Positions 35,725 to 45,458 of a stretch of DNA of 64,000 nucleotides are shown here, piece after piece. The notes below the pieces were generated by a model that saw only the letters and a list, made by a program, of their open reading frames with translations, was not told where the DNA came from and made no database searches. Where the stretch lies: the NCBI GenBank assembly GCA_038049695.1, contig CP142452.1, positions 67,151,501 to 67,215,500 on the forward strand, read 5' to 3'. The first letter of the stretch is position 1. Every line of letters starts with the position of its first letter. The DNA is from Cinnamomum chago. Its lineage: Eukaryota > Streptophyta > Magnoliopsida > Laurales > Lauraceae. The translations under genes were made by a program, and so were the position numbers.

Positions 35725-36921
35725 ATGCCTCCACGAATGAAAACAGCTGTGAACCGCCCTGCTAAACGAAGACGATCCACTGCTGCCTCCTCTTCTCGTA
35801 GAACTAGATCTCCCTCACCCTCTCAGTCTGCCTCTCAGTCCACCTCTCCTTCTCTTACCCCTCCTTCTTCTCCTCCTCCACAGCCGGGCTCTGCTGTTCT
35901 CAAACCCAATGCCCAAATGCTGGATGCTTTGAAAAAAAGATCAATCATGGTTGAAAGACGCACTTTGCGTAGTGTTGTAAATCCCCATGAGTCAGCAGCC
36001 ATTCTTGCTCAGGTCAGATGGGAAAACATGTTAGACTGGGGGGACAAAGCATATCCGTCTCTTGTTTTTAGCGTGTTTGCTTCAATCACTGGTGCTGTAT
36101 CTTCCGTTGACTCATGTTCCTTCACAATTGCCTTTCGAAACAAAGAAGTTACGGTTGATCCCGATCTTATCTCTTCAATCATGAATATTCCAGTGAACCC
36201 TGATGGTCTTTCCATGGTGTCTGACACCCTCACTGAAGCTGAAAAGGCCCAAGCTACTATTGTTCTATGTGGTCGTTCTGTTAAATGGGATCCTAAGAAC
36301 TTCCTTCCATTGGGATCCCTCATTCCAAAATACAGGCTGTTGCACCACCTATTCACCTTCAATGTCTATCCTCGTAAAGGAAATCGGACTGAATTAACTG
36401 CGTATATGGTAAATGTTCTTTCTAAAGTGGTGTCAGGTGTTCAAATGTGTCTTCCCTCTCTTATCTGTAGAACCATTGTTCGCTTTCACCTCTCCACTGC
36501 CTCTAAGCCAGCAATCCCTTTTGGCTTCCTCATCTCTCAAATAGCTCGGTCTCTTGGTGTTCTCTGCCCAAATGAGCCTACTATTTCCCATACACCTTTT
36601 GGCGCTGCTAATCTAATTCAGATGAATCTCTTTCCATATGAAGAAGAAGGGGATGTACCCCCTCATCCTCAACCCCAAGCCCCTTTAGCTCCTCAACATC
36701 AGGCACCTTCAGGGCTCGCTCCTTCCTCTTCACATCGACATGCTTCCTCTTCATCGGTTCCCCGGAGTATTGAAGAACGGATGGATGCTTTCGAACGCAA
36801 TCAGTCCAAAACCGAAAAGCTTCTAAAGAAGACTTTCAAATATCTCAGTGGACTGTCAAAAGCGTGCAGAACTCAAGATGCTACTATCATGCCTCCGTCT
36901 CCTTCACCTCCGTCAGATTAG
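35725..36921 (+). CDS. Retroelement 3' ORF with 'putative plant transposon protein' domain
   Basis: 398 codons from ATG 35725. The frame is open further upstream, but that part is a Phe/Leu/Ser-rich translation of a T-rich leader, so I choose MPPRMKTAVNRPAKRRR as the start. Order: basic Ser/Arg/Pro-rich N-terminus (about 1-55, likely nuclear signal), globular core about 90-300 (WENMLDWGDKAYPSLVF; EVTVDPDLISSIMNIPV; PKYRLLHHLFTFNVYPR; PFGFLISQIARSLGV), Pro-rich linker and a short coiled coil (IEERMDAFERNQSKTEKLLK). The core resembles the domain found as an extra ORF in many plant retroelements, often where an env-like gene would be. Function unknown. A TGCACTCCAG acceptor-like sequence lies 12 nt before the ATG. 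Confidence 0.65.
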   Translation: MPPRMKTAVNRPAKRRRSTAASSSRRTRSPSPSQSASQSTSPSLTPPSSPPPQPGSAVLKPNAQMLDALKKRSIMVERRTLRSVVNPHESAAILAQVRWENMLDWGDKAYPSLVFSVFASITGAVSSVDSCSFTIAFRNKEVTVDPDLISSIMNIPVNPDGLSMVSDTLTEAEKAQATIVLCGRSVKWDPKNFLPLGSLIPKYRLLHHLFTFNVYPRKGNRTELTAYMVNVLSKVVSGVQMCLPSLICRTIVRFHLSTASKPAIPFGFLISQIARSLGVLCPNEPTISHTPFGAANLIQMNLFPYEEEGDVPPHPQPQAPLAPQHQAPSGLAPSSSHRHASSSSVPRSIEERMDAFERNQSKTEKLLKKTFKYLSGLSKACRTQDATIMPPSPSPPSD

Positions 36922-37450
36922 TTCTTTTGGGGATTCATAGCCACTTGTGTTTTTATTGGTTGTACTCTTATTGGTGGTGTTCTTTTGGCTTGTGGCTGCC
37001 CCTCCTATGGTTAATTGGTTTAAACTTATGTTGGTTACTCTCTATGGATGTTCACTGGATATGGATGTTTTTATGGTCTTAGTGATTAACTGCTTTTATG
37101 CTTTAATTGTCTATTATCTTCTTGCATTTATTGTCTATCTTCTCTACATCCATGGTTATTCTGTCTTGTTCAATTTGTGACAAAAAGGGGGAGTATGGTT
37201 TAAGTTTGCAGGGAGAGAATCCATCTCCATTCTCATGCTTTTAATCTTTGTTTGTTAGTGTTGTGCTTTTACAGGTTCATCTTCTCAATCTCATATGAAG
37301 AGCTATGCATACTAGTCTTGATGCGTTTTTGTTCTTGTATTCGTTTTTCAGTTGTAAAAGGTCTTGTAGATAGTATATGGTTGTTCTTTGAGTTGTTTTG
37401 GATATCTTTTGTAATCTTGTATTAGCTAAATGATTTTGTCACGAAATTGA

Positions 37451-37463
37451 CAAAGGGGGAGAT
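37451..37463 (+). promoter_or_regulatory. Polypurine tract next to the nested 3' LTR
   Basis: CAAAGGGGGAGA directly before the LTR start (TGTAAGTG at 37464). Primes plus-strand DNA synthesis in LTR elements. A similar tract (CAAAAAGGGGGAG) lies upstream at 37182, as in SIRE-type elements with more than one. Confidence 0.7.
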
Positions 37464-38627
37464 TGTAAGTGTCACATGTCTGTGTGCACTGAGTTTTGTT
37501 TGTCAATTCCGCGCCAATGAGGTCCAAAGTTCTTGCCTCTCAAATTGACTCAAGGAAGATCACATTCAGAAGGATTATCAAGCTTGTGGGAAAGTCCGGA
37601 TTAATCAAAGAAGGTCTCCATTTGTGTTTGACAACCTTTTCAGGTAATTCATACCCAGACCAAACCCTTAATTAGATCCCTGGGAAAAGTTGTGTTTTAA
37701 ACTCATGTTTTTTATCCTTGATAATTAGTCCCTGTGGAAAGGGTCAGGTGACCCTACGGTCACCTGCGGCTAGCCGCCCCTTGCAAAGGGGCTAGCCGCT
37801 AGACCTGCGGCTAGCTTTCCAGTAAGCTGTTTCTCATATTTTTTTTCTGTGCTTCCTGCGGCTAGCCGCCATGTGCACCCACGGCTAGCCGTAGAGCTAA
37901 CCGTGGGATTTCGTTTTGCTTTCCAGAGGCTGTGTTTTTGTCAGATCATCTTGCGGCTACCCTTGCGGCTGCCTCACGGCTAGCCTCCAACTGTTCCTGC
38001 AACTAGCCGTGAGCTAACCTAATTTGAAATTTTAGACCGTTATTTGAAATCGGCTAGGTTCTGGTCTAAAGGGGCTAGCCGCCAATATAGCCGTTAGATC
38101 TTTTCTAAAAATCTGGAGCTTATTTCTCCTTTCACAGTGACTCTTTTGAAAGAGCTTTTGCAGGCTATTTTGTTCCCAACATATCTTAGGTCTCAAATCT
38201 TGTTCCAAACACTCATGTAGTACATTTAGGAAAATCCTAGAGCTCCATTAGCTCCAAGATGAGTGTGTTGTGTGAGAAGTTGCCTGTGTCTATTCTTTGT
38301 GGCATGATTTAATCATTTCTATATCTATATTGTGGGATTTGTTATGTATGATAGGTCATCATGACTAAGATTCAATAGACACACACTTGAGCTTATCTAC
38401 TCTCATCTAATTGTATCTCTTTGCTTGGTATTGTTTAAGCTGTCTTGTTGAACACATATGCTACTTAAGTCTTTCTGATCTTCTTACGTTTGTTCTGTTA
38501 TCTGTTCTGGTTTTATTATAAGTGCCCTAAAAAGTTTAAAATTGGTATAATTGATTCCCTTAGTCCTATTCACCCCCCCTCTAGGACTTAGTCATTGGCC
38601 CTAGCCTGCACTATCAAGGACAACCTA
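37464..38627 (+). repeat. Nested 3' LTR with GCGGCTAGCCGC / GCC-box cluster
   Basis: TG start after the polypurine tract. Contains perfect 12-bp palindromes GCGGCTAGCCGC at 37766-37777 and 37858-37869, and AGCCGCC at 37772, 37864 and 38077, with many variants between 37760 and 38100. The 3' end is not exactly fixed. Confidence 0.6.
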
Positions 38628-38720
38628 CATTACAGGTAGGACCTTCAAACCCTACATAGGTTGAGTCATTTGTTCCATTGAGTGCAATTTCACAGATGAT
38701 TCAGTGTAAATTTTTTTCAG

Positions 38721-38801
38721 AAACTGATCATAGCGCCAGTAAAAAAGGAGTTAGGTCTTGCCTTCAAGGGAAGCGAAAAGATGGTTGTTGAAGCTCTGGA
38801 G
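38721..38801 (+). pseudogene. Captured exon, glycyl-tRNA synthetase-like
   Basis: 27 codons in one frame, KLIIAPVKKELGLAFKGSEK then MVVEALE, between a clean acceptor (TTTTTTTCAG) and donor (GAG|GTAAAT). The KKELGLAFKG-VVEALE block resembles an exon of plant cytosolic/mitochondrial glycine-tRNA ligase. The assignment is from memory of that family and needs a search. No other exon of that gene is nearby, so this looks like a host fragment carried by the CACTA element. Confidence 0.5.
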
Positions 38802-39089
38802 GTAAATTATGATTATTTATCTTTTGGTTTTTTTGTTTATATATATATAGTTCTAACTTTTTGTACATCCCATGGAAGATGATGTAGATATATACTCTAT
38901 ATATATACACACACAATATTTCCATAGAGATTTAATTTGTCTAGTCAAGCTTTTTTATGTTAATTATTAATTAGTTATATATATATATGATCACTTTATT
39001 AATGTGTATATATAGTGCAAAGTTTTATTGGTGTACAGTGTGCTGCAATGGTACTGCATCAATGCAAATTCTTTTGATAAAAAAAAATG

Positions 39090-39600
39090 CATATATAATA
39101 TTAAATCGGTTACAGAACAAACGATATAATACAATCCAAAAAAATTGATATAACAAAGCCCCTTATAACCGATATTATAAATTATTTTTATATCGGTTTC
39201 ACTCTTTTTTATATCGGTTTTCAGTCTCAAAACACATCAGTTCTCCGAAAACCGATATTATAAATAATTTTTATATCGGTTTCACTCTTTTTTATATCGG
39301 TTTTACAGTAATGTTGCTAGAATTTCAGTTTCAAAACACATCCGTTTATCGAAAACCAATATGATAAATATTTTTTATATCGGTTTTACTTTTTTTTTAT
39401 ATCGGTTTTACAATAATATGTGTTATAATTCCGGGTTCAAAAGACATCAGTTGTCCAAAAACCGATATGAAATATTACACATATTATATTGGTTATTGTT
39501 GTTTATTATATTGGGGGTACTTATATCGGTTTGAAGTTTACTGAAAAACCGATATAATAGGTCTTTTATATCGGTTTTTAGCCGATATAAAAACCCTTTT
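39090..39600. repeat. Right subterminal repeat array of the CACTA element
   Basis: TATATCGGTTT and AAACCGATAT words in both orientations. A unit of roughly 115-120 bp (AAAACACATCNGTT...CGAAAACCGATAT...TTTTATATCGGTTT) is repeated about three times. Confidence 0.85.
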
Positions 39601-40483
39601 TTCTAGTAGTGAAAGTAAAATCCCCCAAAATGAAATGGTGAAGATGAAATCCTACAATGGTAAATGAAGAGAAATGGATTGAAATCCACATGCAACACCA
39701 ACATAGCCTTCCAAATTCGGATTTGAACAAGGAGACTTGAGTCATGAATCAAAAAGCTTACCAAAAGTGTTGAGAAGTGAAAAATAGAGTTGTACTTGAC
39801 TTGGGAGTTCAAACCCTTGTTGTAGAGAAGAAGGAATATGCAATGGAGATGGATTTATTCACATGCAAGAGGTCTCCTTGGCTGGTTGCTTGAAATGAGG
39901 AAGGAGATGAAGTTCTCTAAAAAAATCACACCATTAAATGGGTATACGAGGAGTGCTTGAAGAAGATGGAGTTGAGGGATCTCACATGCAAGCTCTAGAT
40001 TTAGTAGAGATGAAGGAGAGAAGAAGAAGAAGATGTAAAGAAATAGAGAAGATGTAGAGCTTTCAGCTGGAAAAATGAAGAAGAAAGAGGCCGGTGGTTG
40101 TGTGAGATGACCACTTTCAAATCAAAGTTTTTCCTGGATTTTGCATGCAACTCGCGTTAAGTTATAGAATTTTCAGAACGAGCCTTTATGCAGGAAATGG
40201 GCTTAAATGGGCTAGGAATGGGTTAGTTTGGGTTCAAATGGTTTGTCTTGAAATATGAGAATTGGAATTTATGACATGCTTCATGTAATTCACCCAAAAC
40301 CCACAAAAACCTAAATCCACACATAAACCAAAAACACTCCCAAAAGGTCGTAGTCTACCTAGTAAAAGGTCAAACCCAGCTAATTCTACCTAATCAAGCC
40401 CAAATACATTCAAAACATCCATTAAGCTACTAATCTAAATTAATTAACACTAAAACAAAATTAAAGCGGGTCAGGGTGTTACA

Positions 40484-40800
40484 GTTAGTTCCTTGGTGCT
40501 CTTAAGATATTTGACCGTGAAGACCTTGGATTCGCACCATACATACTTGATATGATTTCGTTTGTATCTCCGGACAACTCTCGAAAATGATGGTTAGCTT
40601 GTACCTCATCCCTGTAGTCAAATTTTGATGTATTTCACAAGTTTGGGTTACAAGTAAACTAACCATGCCTGAGATACTTTTTCCCAACTGAAGGAGCATT
40701 GAGTTTTTAATCACACCAAATGATCAATTTGTGGGGCACCCAATGGCCCAAATCCAGGCCTCACAAGTCCCCAAAATAATGCCGAAGAGTAGGGCCAAGC
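40484..40800. repeat. Duplicated segment, copy 2 (right part)
   Basis: GTTAGTTCCTTGGTGCTCTT ... AGTCCCCAAAATAATGCC matches 7101-7390 and 41100-41395. Continues the stub at 23047-23118. Confidence 0.85.
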
Positions 40801-40919
40801 CACCAATGGTTAGGCAAAGGTTGCATGGTCCAAATCCCAAGGAATGACATTCGCAGGCCATCAACGGTTAGGCAAAGGTCGGGTGGTCCTCGAGTGAGGA
40901 AACGGTGAGAATAATATAA

Positions 40920-42140
40920 TATATGTGGTGCAAGCACTGTACTCGTAAAAATGTGTGCAATAAGCGAAACAGTCCTGCCGAGCTATGAATTAATCAAGGA
41001 ACCCTTACAAAGGTTCATCCTAGGGTTCGTGTTGCCTTTGATACGCCAATACCACACCATTTGTAACGATGTGCATCTAAGAAGTCAATGTTCGTGAGAA
41101 TTAGTTACTAGGTGCTCTTAAGATATTTGATCGAGAAGACCTTGGATTCGCACCCTATATACTTGATATGAGTTCGTTTGTATCTCCTGAAAACTCTCGG
41201 GAATGATGGTTAGCTCGTACCTCATCCCTGTAGTCCAATTTTGTTGTATTTCACAAATTCAGGTTCCAAGTAAACTAACCGTGCCTATGGTACTTATTCC
41301 AAACCCAAGGAACATTGGATTTTTAAGCACACCAAATGATCAATTTTTGGGGCACCCAATGGCCCAAATCCAAGCCTCACAAGTCCCCAAAAAAGTGGGC
41401 CAAGATGGGCGTGCGGGTCGTTCTTCTCCTTCTTGGCTTTTCTTCTGTTTCTGTCGGTCTTCTACTTCATCTGTTTCTGTCGGTCTTGGCCAAGATGGGC
41501 TTGCGGATCCTTGGAATAATTGGGATTTTGTTGATATCAACTAAGCAAGGGCAAAAGGGGAAACAAAAAATGGATTTTGGGAGGGTGGTCATTGGCTAAT
41601 ATTATAAAAATCTGGGGTCCACAGTTGTGGTTACCCTATTTAAGGGGAATTTTTTTGGAAAATGTCCGTAAATAAAATTAGATTTCTCCCTTTTTGTTTC
41701 TTTTTTCAAGGAGACTGCACTTCAAACAAGCAGAGTTAGAGCTTGTGGCAGTATTTACTCTTACTTTTATGCTTTGTACACTTCCTATGACTGGTGGAAT
41801 TGCACCACACAACTTATTTAATTTCTTTTTTTTCACTTTTAGGCCCTATTAATTTTCTAGACTTCAAAAGAATTTATATATGAATAATTTATAAATCCTC
41901 CTCTTGGGTGGAGGATCTACAAATGCTAAGAATGTCGGAATTCTAAAAATCACAAAGGACATTTTAGACGTATCAAATGGCAGAGATTTGGGATTTTAAC
42001 AAAGAAACATGATATTTGCAATTGCCAGGGGATAAACCTTCACATCTTGTCTCTAAATTTCTAATATCTCAAATGTCATAAAAATTCTAATAAAAAAATG
42101 GCCTTAATAGCTAAAGCAGGTCCGTTCCTTTCCTTTCTAT
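40920..42140. repeat. Duplicated segment, copy 3
   Basis: Full-length match to 6905-8147. Tandem to copy 2 with about 120 bp between. Ends at GTTACA, beyond which a LINE 3' end begins. Confidence 0.85.
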
Positions 42141-42149
42141 TTTTGTTAC

Positions 42150-44890
42150 ACTTTTTATTTTTTATTTTTGCTAGTTGGTAAATTGTATTAAAAGAAGAAA
42201 AGAAGGCCAAAGGCCCCAAGAGAAGGAGAAAAAAGAATACATCCCAAAAAATACAACAAGAAAGCCCATCCCTTAAACAAGAGGGTCAAAATTCGAAAAA
42301 ACAAAGGTAGGGGAGAGCTCAAACCAACAGTAAGGAGGAGCAGAGCAGATGGGAACCTAGCTGCTGAGGGAAGAGAAGGAGAGCTAATCAGTCCACCCAA
42401 AAGACTTCAAAATGGGGTGAGAAGGACTTCTCTTGCCTGAGACTAAGCTGAATAAAAACCTCAAACTGTCCAAAATAACCAACTGAGCTATCATCAATGA
42501 AGGTTGCTTGCTTCGGAGCTTTGTTTCATTACAGATGAACCAGAGGACATAGATGGCTTGGAAGAATAATGCTGCTGCAGACTTTCTTCCTTGGACATCT
42601 ACTCCCTGCTCTTTTAGTACTGCAAACAGCAATATACTGCACAAACCAGCAGCACCAGTATTAATAGGGCACCAACACAAGACAAAACAAGGGACAACAC
42701 AGCAAAAAGCTTCTAAACCAGCAGCAGGAAGACACAGAGCCACAGCACAGCTCACACAGAGATAGGCATTGGAGAGTACTACACTACAATTTTGCAGAAG
42801 ACTGCAAAGAGGCAACAGAAAAACAACAACTCTCTGAGCAGAGAAGAAGCAATACAAGGCACTACCCGAGCACTGCAACAAAACAAAGAACCAGCCAGCT
42901 GGGCGCTACTCTACCAACAGAAATCAAAACTGCTGAAAGAGAGATCCAGCCGACAGGGAGAAGAAGAGAGCTGCACAACATCTTATGGCACTGCAAACCG
43001 CAAATTACTGCACAAACCAGCAGCATCGGCACAAAGAGGGCACCAACACTAGACAGAACAAGGCACGACACAACAAAGAGTTGCTAAACCAGGAGCAGGA
43101 AGACACAGCCACAGCACAGCTCACACTGAAATAGGCATTGGAGAACACTACATAACAACTCTGCAGAAGGTTACAAAGAAGCAGCAGAAAACAGAACTAC
43201 TCTGGGAAGCTTCTGCAACATAGCCCACTCCAATCACTCAACTCAGCAACACTCAGCAGCCAAATAGAGGAAAAAAAAACTATAGGCCTGCACTGGGAGA
43301 TAAGGCTACAATCTCTCCCCATGCGGTACCACAGAAGATCACTCAGCAAAGAAGAAGTTGCGGGACTTAGATTCTTTACGGAAGAACCAGGGGACGATGA
43401 TGGCTAGGAAGAAAAAAGATGCTGCAGACTATCTTCCTTGGGCATCATCACTCTGCCGAAGAGCTGCCCAGACTGAAGAGGAAGAGAAAGAAGAAGGAGA
43501 AAGGCCTCATTGATTGAGAAGCCAAGAATAGAGCTAGAGTGAAATCAGAGCAAGACTACATGAAATTTGTAGCTCATTCAAGAAATCTGTGTATAAAGAA
43601 TAACAGGCCCAATTTATGATTGTCTCAACATAGCAGTCCTTAACAGAATTAATGAAGCAGTTCCAGCTAAAACTCTCGGAGCACCATCAGCTGCACTAAA
43701 AGGAGAGTCCATCTTCCAAAACAGAGCTTCTACTTTGCATGAGGACTACCCAATGCAAGATAAATTAAGCTGCTGATACCAAAAATGCTACTCTAGGCCG
43801 AGCTGCTGAGAGAAAGATCAGCCTGGAGAGTAGGGGAATCATTCCACCCTAAAGCCCTTAAAATTGGATGGGAGGGAGGGGTCTTTACTAAAGAGGAACA
43901 AAACTTACCACTGCAGTAGTCGATGAAGAGATTCTGAGCTTTCAGCAGGGAAGGCTTCTTACTGTGGTGTTTGGCTTCATTCCTCAAGAACCAAAGGATA
44001 TGGATGGTTTGGAGGAAGATAGTTGCTGCTGATTTTTTTTCCATTGGTATCTACATCGTTGATGAAAGCTGTCAATACAGAAGAAGGTGACAGAAGAAGA
44101 GGAGTTGAGGTGTCCATTAGACTGAGAATCCAGGACCACAATTGCTGGGCCGTGTAACAAGAGAAGAAGATGTGCAAATCTGTTTCACTGTTGCAGTGGC
44201 AAGAATAACATCTAGAAGCCATGGAGATCCCTTTGAGCATTGCCCATTGATCTGTTGGGGTTTTTCTTAGAAGGCGCCAGTTGAAGCAAGAAAGTCTTGG
44301 GTTAATGATCTTATTCCAAACTAGCCCATTCCACTGAACTTTTGCTTTTCTAGACCTAAGTGAATTCCAAGCTTGTTTAAGAGAAAAGGCCCCTGAAGAT
44401 GAGCCTTTCCATGTAAATTTATCCGGAGTAGAAGGGCTAATGAGATCAATTTGATTTCTATGCTGAAGGAGGAAACACTGAACCTCGGCTGGGATGGAAG
44501 GTGGGATGATCCAGGAATTGTCTTGAATCAGGTCTGCCACCCTATCATTTTCAGAGAATTGAAGGAGGGGAAAACTTTTAGCTATGGGGTCATGGTCTAT
44601 CCAGTTATCATGTCACAACAAGATGTTATGACCGTTCCCCAGAGCCCAACGACTGCCTTGTTGAAGGACAGTGGCCAAAGTTCTTACCTTTTTCAAGATG
44701 CAAGACCCAGCCTTAGGATTTCCGGAGAACCAAATTGGGGAGTGCCTGAAGTATCTGCCCCTAAACCAAGAAGCTCGGAGAGAGTCCGAGGTTGCCGCTG
44801 ACCACCCCAACTTCATTAGACAAGCCTCATTAAACTCCTTCATCCTGCGCAGGCCCAGCCCTCCCTCAATTTTAGGCACACAGTACAATA
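42150..44890 (-). mobile_element. 5'-truncated L1-type LINE
   Basis: Minus-strand frames encode the end of reverse transcriptase and the RT zinc-binding domain: CVPKIEGGLGLRRMKEFNEA (44.88-44.61 kb), GAFSLKQAWNSLRS and NWRLLRKTPTDQWAMLKG, then CYSCHCNSETDLHIFFSC (44.54-44.05 kb). A TGA at about 44622 stands where LINEs have W in LWHDxW. The 3' portion (42.4-43.8 kb) is internally duplicated. The 3' end lies at 42150 near an A/T-rich tail. The truncated 5' end meets the TPS-linked block at 44890. Confidence 0.85.
42600..43250. repeat. Tandem duplication of about 380 bp in the LINE 3' region
   Basis: CTGCACAAACCAGCAGCA, GGGCACCAACAC, AGGAAGACACAG and GCACAGCTCACAC occur at 42637-42760 and again, in order, at 43010-43130. 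The coding-like block near 42400-42550 also resembles 43850-44040. Confidence 0.75.
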
Positions 44891-44962
44891 GGAAGTGGAA
44901 CTCAGGCATTTCTTAACAGCCTTTTTCTTTCTCAGAATCCGACATATACTTCCAGCATGTTC

Positions 44963-44964
<2 letters not shown>

Positions 44965-45000
<36 letters not shown>
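44965..45000. repeat. (GA)n microsatellite, copy B
   Basis: About 18 GA units downstream of TPS copy B exon 7, at the same relative place as in copy A. Confidence 0.95.
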
Positions 45001-45004
<4 letters not shown>

Positions 45005-45164
45005 CACACAACACACTCACATCGAGACAGAGATTCCATAAAAAGGTAAACTCATGATTACATGATTTTAGCATCAATAATCAAGTGGTAAATGTTCCTC
45101 TACAGTAATAGTGCATTGATATGAAAACAAAAGTGGATATAACTTATGACAACATTAATTCTTT

Positions 45165-45458
45165 TTACATAGGAATAGGATCCACGAGCATTGAACGGAT
45201 ATTGTCTTTTGTGTCTCGCGAAGAGTTACTGTATCCATCTCCATACAAGTAGATGACTTCTCCCATGCGCGTGAGGTTGACCACTCGTGTAACTAGAGAG
45301 AATGGAAAGGGAGTTGGTTTAAGGCAGAACTTGTTTAGGTCCTTCCATGCTGATGTAATCATTTCTCGAATCTTTTCGCACGCCTCCGACCTCGTTGAGC
45401 CATGTTCCTTGATATAGCACTCAAGAGCAGATGCAACATGTACTCTTTTTTGCTCGTG
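45165..45458 (-). CDS. TPS copy B exon 7
   Basis: HEQKRVHVASALECYIKEHG ... LYGDGYSNSSRDTKDNI, ending VDPIPM-stop at 45165. Acceptor TTCAAAG. The leading H-E completes the NSE/DTE motif begun in exon 6. Confidence 0.9.
   Translation of the reverse strand, partial: HEQKRVHVASALECYIKEHGSTRSEACEKIREMITSAWKDLNKFCLKPTPFPFSLVTRVVNLTRMGEVIYLYGDGYSNSSRDTKDNIRSMLVDPIPM

Larger units (their letters stand above)
35281..38627 (+). mobile_element. Partial LTR retroelement nested in the CACTA element
   Basis: From left: GC-palindromic LTR-like sequence (35281-35340), one long ORF (35725-36921), two polypurine tracts (37182-37194 and 37451-37462, AAAGGGGGAG), then an LTR starting TGTAAGTGTCACATG at 37464 and ending around 38627 after CCTATTCACCCCCCCTCTAG. 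The ORF-polypurine-LTR order is the 3' end of a Copia element of the SIRE/Maximus type. No gag, protease, integrase or RT is present, so it is a truncated or non-autonomous copy. Confidence 0.65.
25323..39611 (+). mobile_element. CACTA (En/Spm) transposon, 14.3 kb, TSD AAA
   Basis: Left end CACTACTAGAAAAAAGGGCT, right end (complement) CACTACTAGAAAAAAGGGTT; flanked by AAA at 25320-25322 and 39612-39614, the 3-bp duplication of this superfamily. Both subterminal regions are packed with ATATCGGTT/AACCGATAT words, the kind of site bound by the element's TNPA-type protein. Genes in order: TNP2 transposase (27411-30958) and a second En/Spm-ULP1 type gene (31213-34440). A retroelement piece (35.28-38.63 kb) and an exon-like host fragment (38721-38801) lie in its right half. 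Several stops and frame slips mean it is no longer autonomous. Confidence 0.92.
23119..40483 (+). mobile_element. Solo LTR (about 3.07 kb net), split by the CACTA element
   Basis: Begins TGTCACGCCCCGAGCCTG and ends GGGTCAGGGTGTTACA: TGT...ACA ends typical of many Gypsy LTRs. Flanks are GTTAT (23114-23118) and GTTAG (40484-40488), a target duplication with one mismatch; the interrupted host repeat reads straight through across it. Removing the nested CACTA (25323-39611) leaves about 3.07 kb. No primer-binding site or pol remains, so it is a solo LTR. It carries GC-rich palindromic words around 24842-24960. Confidence 0.8.

Noticed and set aside
42384-43071. Cys/Leu-rich minus frames of 165 and 69 codons as secreted cysteine-rich peptides
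   Set aside because: They lie in the internally duplicated LINE 3' region; part of the frame matches the LINE RT zinc-binding segment instead.
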